Source: a virus. From it: DNA of 54,620 nucleotides. This document shows positions 1 through 8,060 of this stretch, piece by piece. Within the stretch, counting starts at the first letter, position 1. Every line of letters starts with the position of its first letter. Both the position numbers and the translations under genes were made by a program. The stretch covers positions 1-54,620 of the IMG/VR virus record IMGVR_UViG_3300004369_000597. One strand, written 5' to 3'. Under the pieces are notes generated by a model. It was not told the origin of the DNA. It made no database searches and saw only the letters and a list, made by a program, of their open reading frames with translations.

Positions 1-358
1 CACCCTGTTTTCTAGCGGCTTTAGCAGGGGCGGCTGCTTGAGGCTGTGGCTGTTCGGGTTCAGCAACGGGTTGTTCGGGTTCAGCAACGGGTTGTTCGGG
101 TGGAGGAGTTTCTTTTTCTTCGGGTTTGCCGGGCTGGGGAGGAGCAATCAGGCCTGCGGCTTTAGCATTTTCTAATGCAGAAACAGCATCACTAACAAAA
201 TCTTTTACAAAGATGTCTTGTGCTAAAATAGTTGCGGCAGATTTACCACCACCAAATGCAGATTTGATTTTACTAGCGGCGGCGCCACCGATCATGTTTG
301 ACAGTCTTAACTCATCAATCTGCTCTGATTCTTTAATATAAATATCATCAATTTTCAT
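1..358 (-). CDS. Conserved phage protein with Pro/Glu-rich tail (3' end outside window)
   Basis: The reading frame opens at ATG 358 and runs off the left edge without a stop, so the protein is incomplete here. The N-terminal part (about residues 1-70) has a Gly/Ala-rich stretch (MIGGAAASKIKSAFGGG) and a predicted helix. After it comes a low-complexity Pro/Glu/Gln linker with tandem AEPEQPV repeats. I do not recognise a domain. The shape (short ordered head, extended Pro-rich tail) is common in small virion or scaffold-associated proteins of marine T4-like phages, but that role is inference. The next gene upstream on the same strand begins its stop codon at 361, so the two are almost contiguous. 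Confidence 0.7.
   Translation of the reverse strand, partial: MKIDDIYIKESEQIDELRLSNMIGGAAASKIKSAFGGGKSAATILAQDIFVKDFVSDAVSALENAKAAGLIAPPQPGKPEEKETPPPEQPVAEPEQPVAEPEQPQPQAAAPAKAARKQG
51..101. repeat. 21-bp tandem repeat inside a coding region
   Basis: A 21-bp unit occurs at 51-71 and 72-92, followed by a partial third copy at 93-101. It keeps frame and encodes the repeated AEPEQPV segment of the minus-strand gene, so copy number could change by slippage without breaking the frame. Confidence 0.85.
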
Positions 359-360
359 TT

Positions 361-603
361 TTAAACCTGTGTCTTTTTAATACTTTTTGAAAAGCGAGAT
401 TTGTCTCTGCCCCTAATGGCACTTATCAATTTCTTTTCCAGCATTTCAGCCTGACCTTCTTCAAAGTTTTTTTCAATAAACTCAATTAGATTAATAGCAC
501 TAGTGATAATATTGTTGCCACGAGATTCCACAATATGTGGAACATCACGGTTATTACCGATTAGTTCTAGTTCTTCCAATAGGCTTCTTGTTTTCTTTTG
601 CAT
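361..603 (-). CDS. Hypothetical 80-aa helical protein
   Basis: Small, charged and probably all-helical protein starting at ATG 603; no recognised domain. It has its own upstream late-type box at 624-630 and a purine-rich ribosome-binding stretch (AAAAGGGAAG) before the start. It follows the helicase gene in the direction of transcription and is separated from it by about 50 bp. Function unknown. Confidence 0.65.
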   Translation of the reverse strand: MQKKTRSLLEELELIGNNRDVPHIVESRGNNIITSAINLIEFIEKNFEEGQAEMLEKKLISAIRGRDKSRFSKSIKKTQV

Positions 604-623
604 AAGTCCACTTCCCTTTTATA

Positions 624-630
624 TATTTAT
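624..630 (-). promoter_or_regulatory. T4-late-like promoter box (ATAAATA)
   Basis: On the minus strand the sequence GCATAAATATATAAAAGGG lies 21 nt upstream of the start at 603. It matches the TATAAATA-type -10 box of T4-like late promoters. The same core recurs before many other genes in this window. Confidence 0.5.
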
Positions 631-652
631 GCTATTAGGGTTTATTTTAAAT

Positions 653-2062
653 TTACTTTTTAAGGCTGTTTAACAACGATTTCAATTTAGTACTTTGTAC
701 GTCTGCGTCTACTCGTTTATTTATCGGCTCTACTTGTTCGTGGACTGCTTGATCGACTGCCCCAACTTGGCTAGTTGTCTTAAACTTATCCATAATTTGC
801 TGTGCTGAGGGCTGTGCATTTTGTGACACATTAGATGTGCCAGGGTCTGAAATTCTTAATGTTTCTATATCAAATGCTAGTTCTACTTTCTGTCCTACAC
901 CAGAACTGCTACGTGTTTTCATTAACTGAATTTGATATTGTCCGCGTTCTCTCATACTACGTGACGTAAAGATACCAAATACGTTATCTGCTGTGTTGAT
1001 TTTTGAAATACCACCTGAGATATGACTATGATCAAATTCGATTTCTTCTACTGCACTTCTGTTTAACTGTGAGGCTGTAACAAATATCAAATCAAACTCT
1101 TTTGCTAAGTTACGTAATTCTTCTGATACATACTTGTCTTTAACAAACAAGTCACTAGGACTTACTTTGGCACTTACTGGCATCAACAAGTCCAAATAGT
1201 CAACACACATAAAATCTATCTTCATGCCTGTTTGTATTTGCAATTCTTTAATATATGCTCTAAGATCGTTTACTGTACTTTGTGCTGGCATATACTTGAT
1301 TCTGAACTTGCCAGATGTTTTTTGTTTCATTTTAACTTTCATTTCAACGTTATCTAAGTCTTTAAACACTTCTTTTGCTTTAGTGTCAGTCAACATAGAA
1401 TCGATACGCATGGCTGATAGTTCTTCACTCAATTCAAGTGTAATGTACACTCCTGATAAGCCCTGTAACAACCAATTAACTGAAAGATTCTGCATGAACA
1501 AAGACTTACCTGAACCAGAACCACCTGCAAAAATTTGCAGTTCTCCTTTGTTGAAACCCCCATAAAGTTTTTGATCTAGTACGGGCCAGCCCGTAGAGTT
1601 TTGACCATTGCTTGTTTTAAGATGCATCAATCTAGCACGTGGATCAGCAAAGTAATCGATACCCATATCACGTTGTAATGAAATTTGAACCGCATCTTTA
1701 ATTAATTTTTCAACAGGATTATAGTCACCCTTTTCTAATAAGTCTGCTGACTTCATAATTGCACGTTCTAATTCTTGTCTACGTGTAAATGCTTCAAATT
1801 CAGATAAGAACCATTCGTAATGTTCATCTTGTAAATCATCCACTGGTTCAATTTCAACACTAGTTGTTGCTTTAATTTGTGTTGGGTCTGGAAGTAATTT
1901 ATATTTGCTAGAATGTTCCAGCATAAACTCTGCTACAGGTCTTAGTTTGCGATCAAAGTTTTCTGGATTAAAGATATTTGTGATTCGTACAAAAAGTTCT
2001 GCGTTTGTAACCATCATACGCAAGAATAATTCTTGCACATCAGCATTGAATTCTTTTAGCAA
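653..2062 (-). CDS. 41: Replicative DNA helicase, DnaB-like (T4 gp41 type)
   Basis: 469 residues, matching the size of T4-type gp41. A Walker A motif GGSGSGKS is at residues 180-187 and a Walker B-like run ending in CVDYLDLL lies near residue 285; both belong to a RecA-fold DnaB-family helicase. The N-terminal third is helical, as expected for the hexamerisation/primase-contact region. The protein should unwind DNA 5'-3' at the phage fork together with the primase encoded just upstream. The start is TTG at 2062, supported by GAGG 7 nt before it; no ATG is nearby until residue 16. It overlaps the primase gene by 23 bp, suggesting translational coupling. Confidence 0.93.
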   Translation of the reverse strand: MLKEFNADVQELFLRMMVTNAELFVRITNIFNPENFDRKLRPVAEFMLEHSSKYKLLPDPTQIKATTSVEIEPVDDLQDEHYEWFLSEFEAFTRRQELERAIMKSADLLEKGDYNPVEKLIKDAVQISLQRDMGIDYFADPRARLMHLKTSNGQNSTGWPVLDQKLYGGFNKGELQIFAGGSGSGKSLFMQNLSVNWLLQGLSGVYITLELSEELSAMRIDSMLTDTKAKEVFKDLDNVEMKVKMKQKTSGKFRIKYMPAQSTVNDLRAYIKELQIQTGMKIDFMCVDYLDLLMPVSAKVSPSDLFVKDKYVSEELRNLAKEFDLIFVTASQLNRSAVEEIEFDHSHISGGISKINTADNVFGIFTSRSMRERGQYQIQLMKTRSSSGVGQKVELAFDIETLRISDPGTSNVSQNAQPSAQQIMDKFKTTSQVGAVDQAVHEQVEPINKRVDADVQSTKLKSLLNSLKK

Positions 2063-3029
2063 TTTTTTTCCTCATCATTTCGATTTTAATTTTGTTGTTT
2101 GTTGCAGACTCTATAATACTTAGTAGAGTTGGCAATCTTCCATATTTAATTAGTGCATCGTTTGCATCTTTAACGCCAGTTCCCCAATTAGGTAAACTAA
2201 GTTCAAATCCCAATTCGATTGCTCTATCAATTATATCCAAGCCTGTCTTGTCCTGATCAGGAACAACAATTATACGCTTATCTAATTTTCTAATTATACT
2301 TGCTTGTTCGTCACTGATTGTATTATGACACAATGCTAATCCACTTAACGAGATAGCATCAAATATACCTTCAAATACTAAACAAATTTCCCATTCAGGT
2401 TTTTGCAAATCAGTACCAAACACATATCCTTTTTGTTGCTGATTAATATACTTAGGTTGCCTGTTATCAATATATCTGGACGTGTGACCCACTATCTTAT
2501 TTTCATATGTGTAGGGAATAATCAAACGTTGCGCCTCTCTCCCTTCAGCATCAGGTGTCACTAAAAACGGATATGCAGAATGACTAAGTCCTCTCTTTTT
2601 AAGATACGTTATAAATGGTTGATGTTTTTTATCGCCCACATAAATTAGATTGCCTTCAGGTCTAGGGCGTTCTTTAAACTTAACAACAGGGTCTTTTTTC
2701 TTTTTAGTTATAACTGAGTCTAGCAAATCTCTATGTTGTATTGACTGTAAGTTCCACTTATTAATTTGCTGATCGTCTACACCACACCAAGATAAAAAGT
2801 TACGTGTCTTTTTACTGATGCTTTTACCTAATGTAAATCCACATTTAAAGCCGCAGTTAAAACAATGATAAGACCAATTATCACCGTCGGTTCTTACACC
2901 TCCCCGTTGACGTTTGTCTGCATTGTGTCCATTATGATGACAACACGGTGCGTTGAATGAATACCATCCACTTTGTGTTAGTTTCTTTTTACCCGGTGCA
3001 ACCGTAAGTATATCAATCATACTTCGCAT
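2040..3029 (-). CDS. 61: DNA primase (T4 gp61 / DnaG type)
   Basis: 329 residues. The N-terminal zinc-binding domain is visible as CCHH at residues 29-32 followed by C56, C59 and C63 (CFNCGFKC). A TOPRIM domain follows, with the glutamate in VFEGIFDAIS and the acidic pair in VVPDQDKTG. This is the arrangement of DnaG/gp61 primases, which make RNA primers for lagging-strand synthesis on the gp41 helicase. The gene directly precedes and overlaps gp41. The start could be ATG 3029 or the internal ATG 3020; no strong ribosome-binding site distinguishes them. Confidence 0.93.
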   Translation of the reverse strand: MRSMIDILTVAPGKKKLTQSGWYSFNAPCCHHNGHNADKRQRGGVRTDGDNWSYHCFNCGFKCGFTLGKSISKKTRNFLSWCGVDDQQINKWNLQSIQHRDLLDSVITKKKKDPVVKFKERPRPEGNLIYVGDKKHQPFITYLKKRGLSHSAYPFLVTPDAEGREAQRLIIPYTYENKIVGHTSRYIDNRQPKYINQQQKGYVFGTDLQKPEWEICLVFEGIFDAISLSGLALCHNTISDEQASIIRKLDKRIIVVPDQDKTGLDIIDRAIELGFELSLPNWGTGVKDANDALIKYGRLPTLLSIIESATNNKIKIEMMRKKIAKRIQC

Positions 3030-3070
3030 TATACATAAAAATTAAAGAAAATACAACAGAAACGGTAAAC

Positions 3071-3862
3071 TTATCTTGCCAAAACGTTACCAATATTGCC
3101 CACATTAGATTCAAACTTTAGTTTGACAAACGGGTGATATCCTTCAAGGGTGTATCCAATTGTGCTAGTTTCAACAGACCCTGTGTTAGCATTACCATAC
3201 TGATATGATACAATATCATAGTATTCAGAGTCAACTAAAGTGGATCCCTGAATAGTCATGTTGCCTACGTAGTTTGAATAATGAGTTTGAATTGTTAAAA
3301 CTGGATTATTTTCTGTATTAATCACACTACTAAAAAACGTGACTGCTTCAGAGTTTGCATTTGCATTTGCATTAGGAAAGACTTGATCTGTAGGAATTGT
3401 AACTGCTTGGCTTGGTACGAATGAAGGTAGAATAGAGTTTACAATATTAAGATCGCCACGTGCTCCTGCTTTTGCATCTACGAATACTGGCAAATTTTGA
3501 TTGCCGCTTGGGTATTCTAAAGAGTACGAGCAAAACTGTGCAGGAATGTTTTCTATTTCTGCGGCAGTTGTATTGAGTTCAAAGATGCCGGTTGCTAGAT
3601 AGATAGGATCAAGTGCTTTTCTAAACAACACTGCGGTTCCATCTGAGTTTAAAATTCTAAACGATATTTGTCCAGTAAGACCGGTAAAGTCAACAGGCTT
3701 TTGTTCTTGGTTTAAGAATTGAAACTGTAGTTTGTTATCAACACCTTTGTTAAGTGTTAGTGGCTTTGAATAAACTGGCATATATTTCCTCGGACTTGTT
3801 CCATCAAGGACAACAACGATTTGTCTAATTGTATACGTGTAAACTGATGTAGTGTAAGACAC
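3071..3862 (-). CDS. Probable virion/fibre-associated protein
   Basis: 263 residues, rich in beta-strand-type sequence and Asn/Thr/Ser, with an Asn-Ala repeat (NANANAN) in the middle. The N-terminal 130 residues read like the immunoglobulin-like fold of baseplate or fibre adaptor proteins (BppU-like pattern: fibre-attached ligand domains with FTGLTGQISFRIL-type strands). No catalytic motif is evident. The start is GTG at 3862 with GGAG about 10 nt upstream. An ATAAATACT late-type box precedes it, which fits a structural protein. The assignment is by composition and context, so it is moderate. Confidence 0.5.
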   Translation of the reverse strand: MSYTTSVYTYTIRQIVVVLDGTSPRKYMPVYSKPLTLNKGVDNKLQFQFLNQEQKPVDFTGLTGQISFRILNSDGTAVLFRKALDPIYLATGIFELNTTAAEIENIPAQFCSYSLEYPSGNQNLPVFVDAKAGARGDLNIVNSILPSFVPSQAVTIPTDQVFPNANANANSEAVTFFSSVINTENNPVLTIQTHYSNYVGNMTIQGSTLVDSEYYDIVSYQYGNANTGSVETSTIGYTLEGYHPFVKLKFESNVGNIGNVLAR

Positions 3863-3883
3863 AAATCTTTAACTCCTAATAAG

Positions 3884-3892
3884 AGTATTTAT
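3884..3892 (-). promoter_or_regulatory. T4-late-like promoter box (ATAAATACT)
   Basis: Minus-strand GATAAATACTC about 22 nt upstream of the GTG start at 3862, with AGGAG between box and start. It has the extended ATAAATACT form seen at several other late-type sites here. Confidence 0.55.
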
Positions 3893-3947
3893 CAGTTAGG
3901 TATATAATAATATTTTACCAATTTTTTTCCGATGTTAAATACAGATA

Positions 3948-4346
3948 ATGCCTAAGCAACAAGACAACTCGCCCATCGATTTCTTTAAAAAGTTAACCGA
4001 AACTCACCCCTTTATTTCGGTAGTCCAGTATGCCAGTCAGGACTTTGTAGGCATTGTCCAAAACCGTGATGATGTAGTCACTAGCATCTATGATTATGGT
4101 GCTATTATAGAAGAAAATTTAAAAATAAAGTTTTTAGAATTAGGCGATGTTTGGTGGTGGGAGTCTAATCGACAAATACCAATTAACCTTTTTTTAAAGG
4201 AAGAATGGACCGAATTCAAACCTTATCTAAGAACGTTCAATAACAAAAGTTTGACAATAGTACATGGTCCTATTGTCAGCATGTCTGATTTTCAAAAGAA
4301 AAGAGTAAAACGTAAATCTATTACTTTGGTGAAGCGATCTTTCTAA
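3948..4346 (+). CDS. Conserved marine-myovirus protein, plus strand
   Basis: 132 residues on the plus strand, one of only two convincing genes facing this way. The central block GDVWWWESNRQIPINLF and the basic C-terminus (KKRVKRKSITLVKR) look like a conserved small phage protein known from T4-like cyanophages; I recall the family but know no function for it. The gene shares a divergent intergenic region (3863-3947) with the fibre-like gene, and its 3' end overlaps the convergent deformylase gene by 26 bp (4321-4346). A TTAAATACAG box lies just before the start. Confidence 0.7.
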   Translation: MPKQQDNSPIDFFKKLTETHPFISVVQYASQDFVGIVQNRDDVVTSIYDYGAIIEENLKIKFLELGDVWWWESNRQIPINLFLKEEWTEFKPYLRTFNNKSLTIVHGPIVSMSDFQKKRVKRKSITLVKRSF

Positions 4347-4884
4347 GCAGTTTGTTTCGTTGACGTTGCTTTTTTGCTCTACGTTGTTTTGCCAATCGCA
4401 AACTTAAATCACTACCAACTCGTTGTTCAAAAGTAATTCCCAGCAAATGATCAAATTCGTGCAAGAACACTCTTGCTTTAATACCAGTAAGGTGCTGATC
4501 TTTGATCCACTCTCCGTTTAGTGTTTGATATGATACAACTACTTCAGGGTGACGTTTGATATGCAACCATAGATCAGGGAAACTTAAACAACCTTCTAAG
4601 TAAATTTCTTTTTCGCCTTGCAACTTTTCAACTACAGGATTGATACACACAACTAAGTCGGCATCTGTACCCATAATCAAAATACTTTTTTGTACTCCAA
4701 CTTGGTTTGCTGATAACCCTATACCCGTATGATTAGGGTTTAACATAACCTTGCCCATAGCAGTTACCAACTCAGTTGGATCACCGTCAAGTTTAAAATC
4801 CCAAGGTTCTGTGGGTTCTTGTAAGATAGGATTATTTTCAGATATAAGTTTAAGTTCTAATTTTTCTTCCATTATTTTTTGCAT
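4321..4884 (-). CDS. def: Peptide deformylase
   Basis: 187 residues with all three deformylase motifs in order: GIGLSANQVG (motif 1, residues 54-63), EGCLSFP (motif 2, with the metal-binding Cys) and HEFDHLLG (motif 3, HExxH-type with the catalytic Glu). The enzyme removes the N-formyl group from nascent proteins at the ribosome. Deformylases are a known accessory gene of marine T4-like phages. The C-terminal tail is basic and Lys/Arg/Gln-rich, which could favour ribosome or RNA contact (inference). Starts at 4884 or 4872 are both possible. The gene overlaps the upstream gene by 35 bp. Confidence 0.95.
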   Translation of the reverse strand: MQKIMEEKLELKLISENNPILQEPTEPWDFKLDGDPTELVTAMGKVMLNPNHTGIGLSANQVGVQKSILIMGTDADLVVCINPVVEKLQGEKEIYLEGCLSFPDLWLHIKRHPEVVVSYQTLNGEWIKDQHLTGIKARVFLHEFDHLLGITFEQRVGSDLSLRLAKQRRAKKQRQRNKLLRKIASPK

Positions 4885-5140
4885 CCTGATATGCTGAAAT
4901 TAATTCATCACCATCTAATTGTTCTCCAGAAAGTAAAACAATTTCACCTGATTTTAGTGTTCTTTCTATTCGTTGATCATTGTACATGATATCAAACACT
5001 TTGCCTTCTGGCTCTCTATCATCATACCAAAGTCTGGATCGATTAGAGTCAAATGAATGTATAAATTTTACACCATTTGCCCATGCTTCTGCTTCTAGTA
5101 ATAATTTTTGTCGTTCTATTCTTTCTTTATATTGTGTCAT
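4850..5140 (-). CDS. Hypothetical 96-aa protein
   Basis: A small protein with a helical, charged N-terminus and a central RLWYDD segment. No domain recognised. It overlaps the DnaE-like gene upstream by 14 bp and the deformylase downstream by 35 bp, so it is part of the same co-translated run. Composition and the overlaps make it likely to be a real gene. Confidence 0.6.
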   Translation of the reverse strand: MTQYKERIERQKLLLEAEAWANGVKFIHSFDSNRSRLWYDDREPEGKVFDIMYNDQRIERTLKSGEIVLLSGEQLDGDELISAYQDAKNNGRKIRT

Positions 5141-5720
5141 ACTTCAATGGGTCTTGCTCCTCTAGCAAATTCATATGCACAACAACTAACTGTGCATACG
5201 CAATTGCATGTGATTTTTTAAACGTGTATCCTGTGCTATTTTTATCCCACACAGTTTTACTTATTTCTTTAAACGTCTTGCCTATTAAATGTTTTTTACC
5301 AGGTCGTATGACACTTAAGAACATTGCTAAACGTGGAATAGAATTGACTGGTTCCGGAAAGTGACATAATGTGTCATACTGATTATTGATGTGAATTAAC
5401 TTTTCTACAAAATCTTTGTCTTTCAATCTGTCCCAGTTAGGCTCTTCCATTAACTGAATCAAATGTATTTCGTCTCTGACTTGATTATAAATGTTTACAT
5501 TAAGAACGTCTAACTTAAAGTAACCTCGTTCTTCTGCATGTTTATAATCCAACGAACACATTTTGTTTGCGGGATCATATGGAGCTTCTGTAATATAGAT
5601 ACCAGTAGGATGCTTTCTAATTGGATCAACCTCACGCATTGCCGCAGGGATATGATAGATGTGTTTAATAAGTTCTTCTCTGTTGCCACAATCAATATCA
5701 ATATCTGAATTTATTCTCAT
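5127..5720 (-). CDS. DNA polymerase III alpha (DnaE) C-terminus-like phage protein
   Basis: 197 residues. Two segments recall bacterial DnaE/PolC: a start like DIDIDCGNREELIKHI and a C-terminal block FKKSHAIAYAQLVVVHM, close to the FNKSHAxAYxxxxY motif of the polymerase III alpha subunit. The palm-domain catalytic aspartates and most of a polymerase are absent, so it cannot polymerise alone. Similar short proteins occur in T4-like marine phages. It sits directly downstream of the DnaQ-fold exonuclease (4-bp ATGA overlap), an arrangement that echoes an alpha/epsilon pairing. Function unknown; relatedness to DnaE is by motif only. Confidence 0.55.
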   Translation of the reverse strand: MRINSDIDIDCGNREELIKHIYHIPAAMREVDPIRKHPTGIYITEAPYDPANKMCSLDYKHAEERGYFKLDVLNVNIYNQVRDEIHLIQLMEEPNWDRLKDKDFVEKLIHINNQYDTLCHFPEPVNSIPRLAMFLSVIRPGKKHLIGKTFKEISKTVWDKNSTGYTFKKSHAIAYAQLVVVHMNLLEEQDPLKYDTI

Positions 5721-6259
5721 TGTAAGCCTGCCACCATTAATTTCTTGTATGCTCTTTGCACAACTATTGCTTGATGTTCAGCATCTTCTACAGCCTTATG
5801 AGACGTCCTGTGAGCGCCGTCTTTTAGCGATACGTTGCACATGTCATAAATTGTACGTGTGTCTCTAATAGTGTAAAAAGGCCACGGAATACGCATGTCT
5901 AATTGCCTAAAGGCGTTTTCAGCCACAACAATATCAAAACCAGCACCATTACTCCAAACTGCTCTGCGGTTCCAACAGAATTTATAAAGTTTATCCATAG
6001 TATCTTTAAACGATATTCTATCTCTGTCGCCCATTGCTTCATCGATTGCTTCTTCACTTTGTTCTCCCCACCAGCGTAATGTGTCTGGATTAATTGTTCT
6101 GTTGTGTTGCTCTGTTTGATCTTCAATAGTAGGTCGCAGTTCCAAACGTTCTACTACCCCATCACCTTTGGGGTCGAAACGAACTGCACCGATTGTTAGG
6201 ATAACTGAGTCTGGATCCGTGCCCAACGTTTCCATATCAATCATTACGTCATTTGCCAT
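5717..6259 (-). CDS. dexA: 3'-5' exonuclease, DnaQ/RNase-T fold (DexA / Rv2179c-like)
   Basis: 180 residues with the DEDD-type exonuclease motifs: Exo I as MIDMETLG at the N-terminus, Exo II around WSNGAGFDIV, and Exo III as HKAVEDAEHQ. The layout matches the Rv2179c-like 3'-5' exoribonuclease domain, which includes T4 DexA. It would degrade single-stranded DNA or RNA from the 3' end, perhaps in host DNA breakdown or repair. It overlaps the radical SAM gene upstream by 11 bp and the DnaE-like gene downstream by 4 bp. The symbol is by similarity to T4. Confidence 0.82.
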   Translation of the reverse strand: MANDVMIDMETLGTDPDSVILTIGAVRFDPKGDGVVERLELRPTIEDQTEQHNRTINPDTLRWWGEQSEEAIDEAMGDRDRISFKDTMDKLYKFCWNRRAVWSNGAGFDIVVAENAFRQLDMRIPWPFYTIRDTRTIYDMCNVSLKDGAHRTSHKAVEDAEHQAIVVQRAYKKLMVAGLQ

Positions 6260-8060
6260 AATTTTCTGTATCTAATAGTTTTAAGTTTTCTATTATATCG
6301 GATTTGACATAATTAATCAATAGTATTTCGTAATTATGGGTAACCTTTAAGGGGGCAAATGAGTGTAGTATCCTTGGATTGAATAAAACAGCAGATCCAA
6401 ATGGAACATGAATTTGAATGTGATCATTAATAAAATGACTGTCTACTAATCCGTCTGCTAAATCTGATAATGGCCAATCTTTCTCGTGGCTACTAGGTAC
6501 AAGACAAAATTCTGCACCTTTTTGATTAAGCGGCACAACAATACTTACACCCATAACATCTTGTTTATAATCTGATGCAAGTAAATTATTATATTCTGGT
6601 AATGTGTGGGGGAAAGCAATCTCTGTTTTCCATTCTGTGTTTTCATTTACTGTTATCATTTTTCTATTATAGAAAACCGAATTACGTAAATGTTGTTTAA
6701 CTTCTGCTTCGATTTCTGTATTGGTATATCCCATCTGATCAATGATTTCATATCCAATACTGTGACTTGTTAAATTCATTTTTGTTTTTAGTTGTTGCAA
6801 TTCTTCATATACATCAGGTATAAAATCTTTCATAGCACGTTTTCTAAACTTGTCTGAGTTATCAATAAAGTGCAAACAATGATCTATAAGTTGAGGATAG
6901 ACTTCTTGTTCTTCTTGTAGCCAAGTTTTAAGTAATCCAAACTGATCTTTCCACTTATCGTCTACTCCGTGAAAATAATCAATGTCTGTCATTTCACTTA
7001 ATATTTTTTCTTCTAGTTTTTGTAATTTTACTAGAGCCTTGTATCTTATTTTTTTTGATAAGACATTAGTTTTAAAGTGTGCAGGAGACCATACTCTATT
7101 AAGAAATACGCCATAGATATTATATCGATTACCATGTTCTTTGTATTTTTTAGTAAGTTCCCACCACCATTCTAATAAATCGTGTGAATGTAAAATGCTT
7201 AATAAACTTGCCGTGTGGCTTAGTGATACGGTGTACCTATCGGGATACAGTATAGTATACTCAAACATTTGCGTAACGTTTTCTTCTATCTTTTTCCACT
7301 TAAACGGATATCTGATATATTCATTTACTATGCCATATCCGTCAATAGAAACCGAAAGATGTACCTCTTTAAACTCTTGCCAAACGTCTGTCAGGTCTTG
7401 TGTTAAACCAGTTAAGTTAGTTACATAACTAATGCTTATATTTTTAGCCCGATCTAATTTAATTAATTCTTTTAAGAAACGAATGCCTTCTTCATGTATC
7501 GTTGGTTCCCCTCCCACAAACGCAATGCTTTCAACGTTGGGATATGATTGTATTAGTTCATTAACTTTGTCGTCTTCAATATAAATTTTAAGACCTTTTA
7601 AATTGTAGATATTATTTTGTAATCCACGCTTTGTATTTTTTGGTAAGTCTTTAGTTGATTGTTGATAAATGTAGTTCCATTCATCTTCCCATAATGTAGA
7701 AGCCGCCGGTCCACATGTCATGCACTTTGAATTGCATTTGTTACTGAATGTTAGGTCGAGGTATTTTACATTTGCTGGATCTACCGTTGTATCCATTGGG
7801 ATATCATTACCCAACCCTTGGTTCCAAATGGTACGCATAGAAGCGTAACCGTTTTCTTCTGATTCCTTACAGTTTACACAGCCTTTGGGCCATTTGTCAT
7901 TCTTAAGTAACTCTCTAACTTTAATTAAATGTGGATCATTGAGGTGACTTCCGTTGGTACTTTTTTCGTCATCAAACTTACCTTGAAAGTTACAACAGGG
8001 TTTATACCCTGTTTGATCAATTGATGCTGAACCAAATGCTAATGAACAATAGATTGCCAT
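6249..8060 (-). CDS. Radical SAM protein with N-terminal SPASM/Twitch region, fused to a degenerate PhyH-like dioxygenase domain
   Basis: 603 residues, two modules. The N-terminal part (about 1-440) has auxiliary cysteines C5, C22, C23, C61 and C64 (SPASM/Twitch-like, placed before the core), then the radical SAM CxxxCxxC motif at C109, C113, C116 and a glycine-rich AFVGGEPT motif. It should cleave S-adenosylmethionine at a [4Fe-4S] cluster; substrate unknown. The C-terminal 150 residues align with the neighbouring 2OG-Fe(II) dioxygenase (YNNL, HEKDW, LHSFAPLK in the same order). However, the HVD iron motif of the neighbour is EIA here, so this half is probably non-catalytic. It lies directly against the intact dioxygenase gene (stop and start adjacent). 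Confidence 0.85.
   Translation of the reverse strand: MAIYCSLAFGSASIDQTGYKPCCNFQGKFDDEKSTNGSHLNDPHLIKVRELLKNDKWPKGCVNCKESEENGYASMRTIWNQGLGNDIPMDTTVDPANVKYLDLTFSNKCNSKCMTCGPAASTLWEDEWNYIYQQSTKDLPKNTKRGLQNNIYNLKGLKIYIEDDKVNELIQSYPNVESIAFVGGEPTIHEEGIRFLKELIKLDRAKNISISYVTNLTGLTQDLTDVWQEFKEVHLSVSIDGYGIVNEYIRYPFKWKKIEENVTQMFEYTILYPDRYTVSLSHTASLLSILHSHDLLEWWWELTKKYKEHGNRYNIYGVFLNRVWSPAHFKTNVLSKKIRYKALVKLQKLEEKILSEMTDIDYFHGVDDKWKDQFGLLKTWLQEEQEVYPQLIDHCLHFIDNSDKFRKRAMKDFIPDVYEELQQLKTKMNLTSHSIGYEIIDQMGYTNTEIEAEVKQHLRNSVFYNRKMITVNENTEWKTEIAFPHTLPEYNNLLASDYKQDVMGVSIVVPLNQKGAEFCLVPSSHEKDWPLSDLADGLVDSHFINDHIQIHVPFGSAVLFNPRILHSFAPLKVTHNYEILLINYVKSDIIENLKLLDTENYGK

Noticed and set aside
126-341. Plus-strand frame at the left edge
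   Set aside because: It is antisense to the better-supported minus-strand gene 1-358, whose Pro-rich tail and start are coherent.
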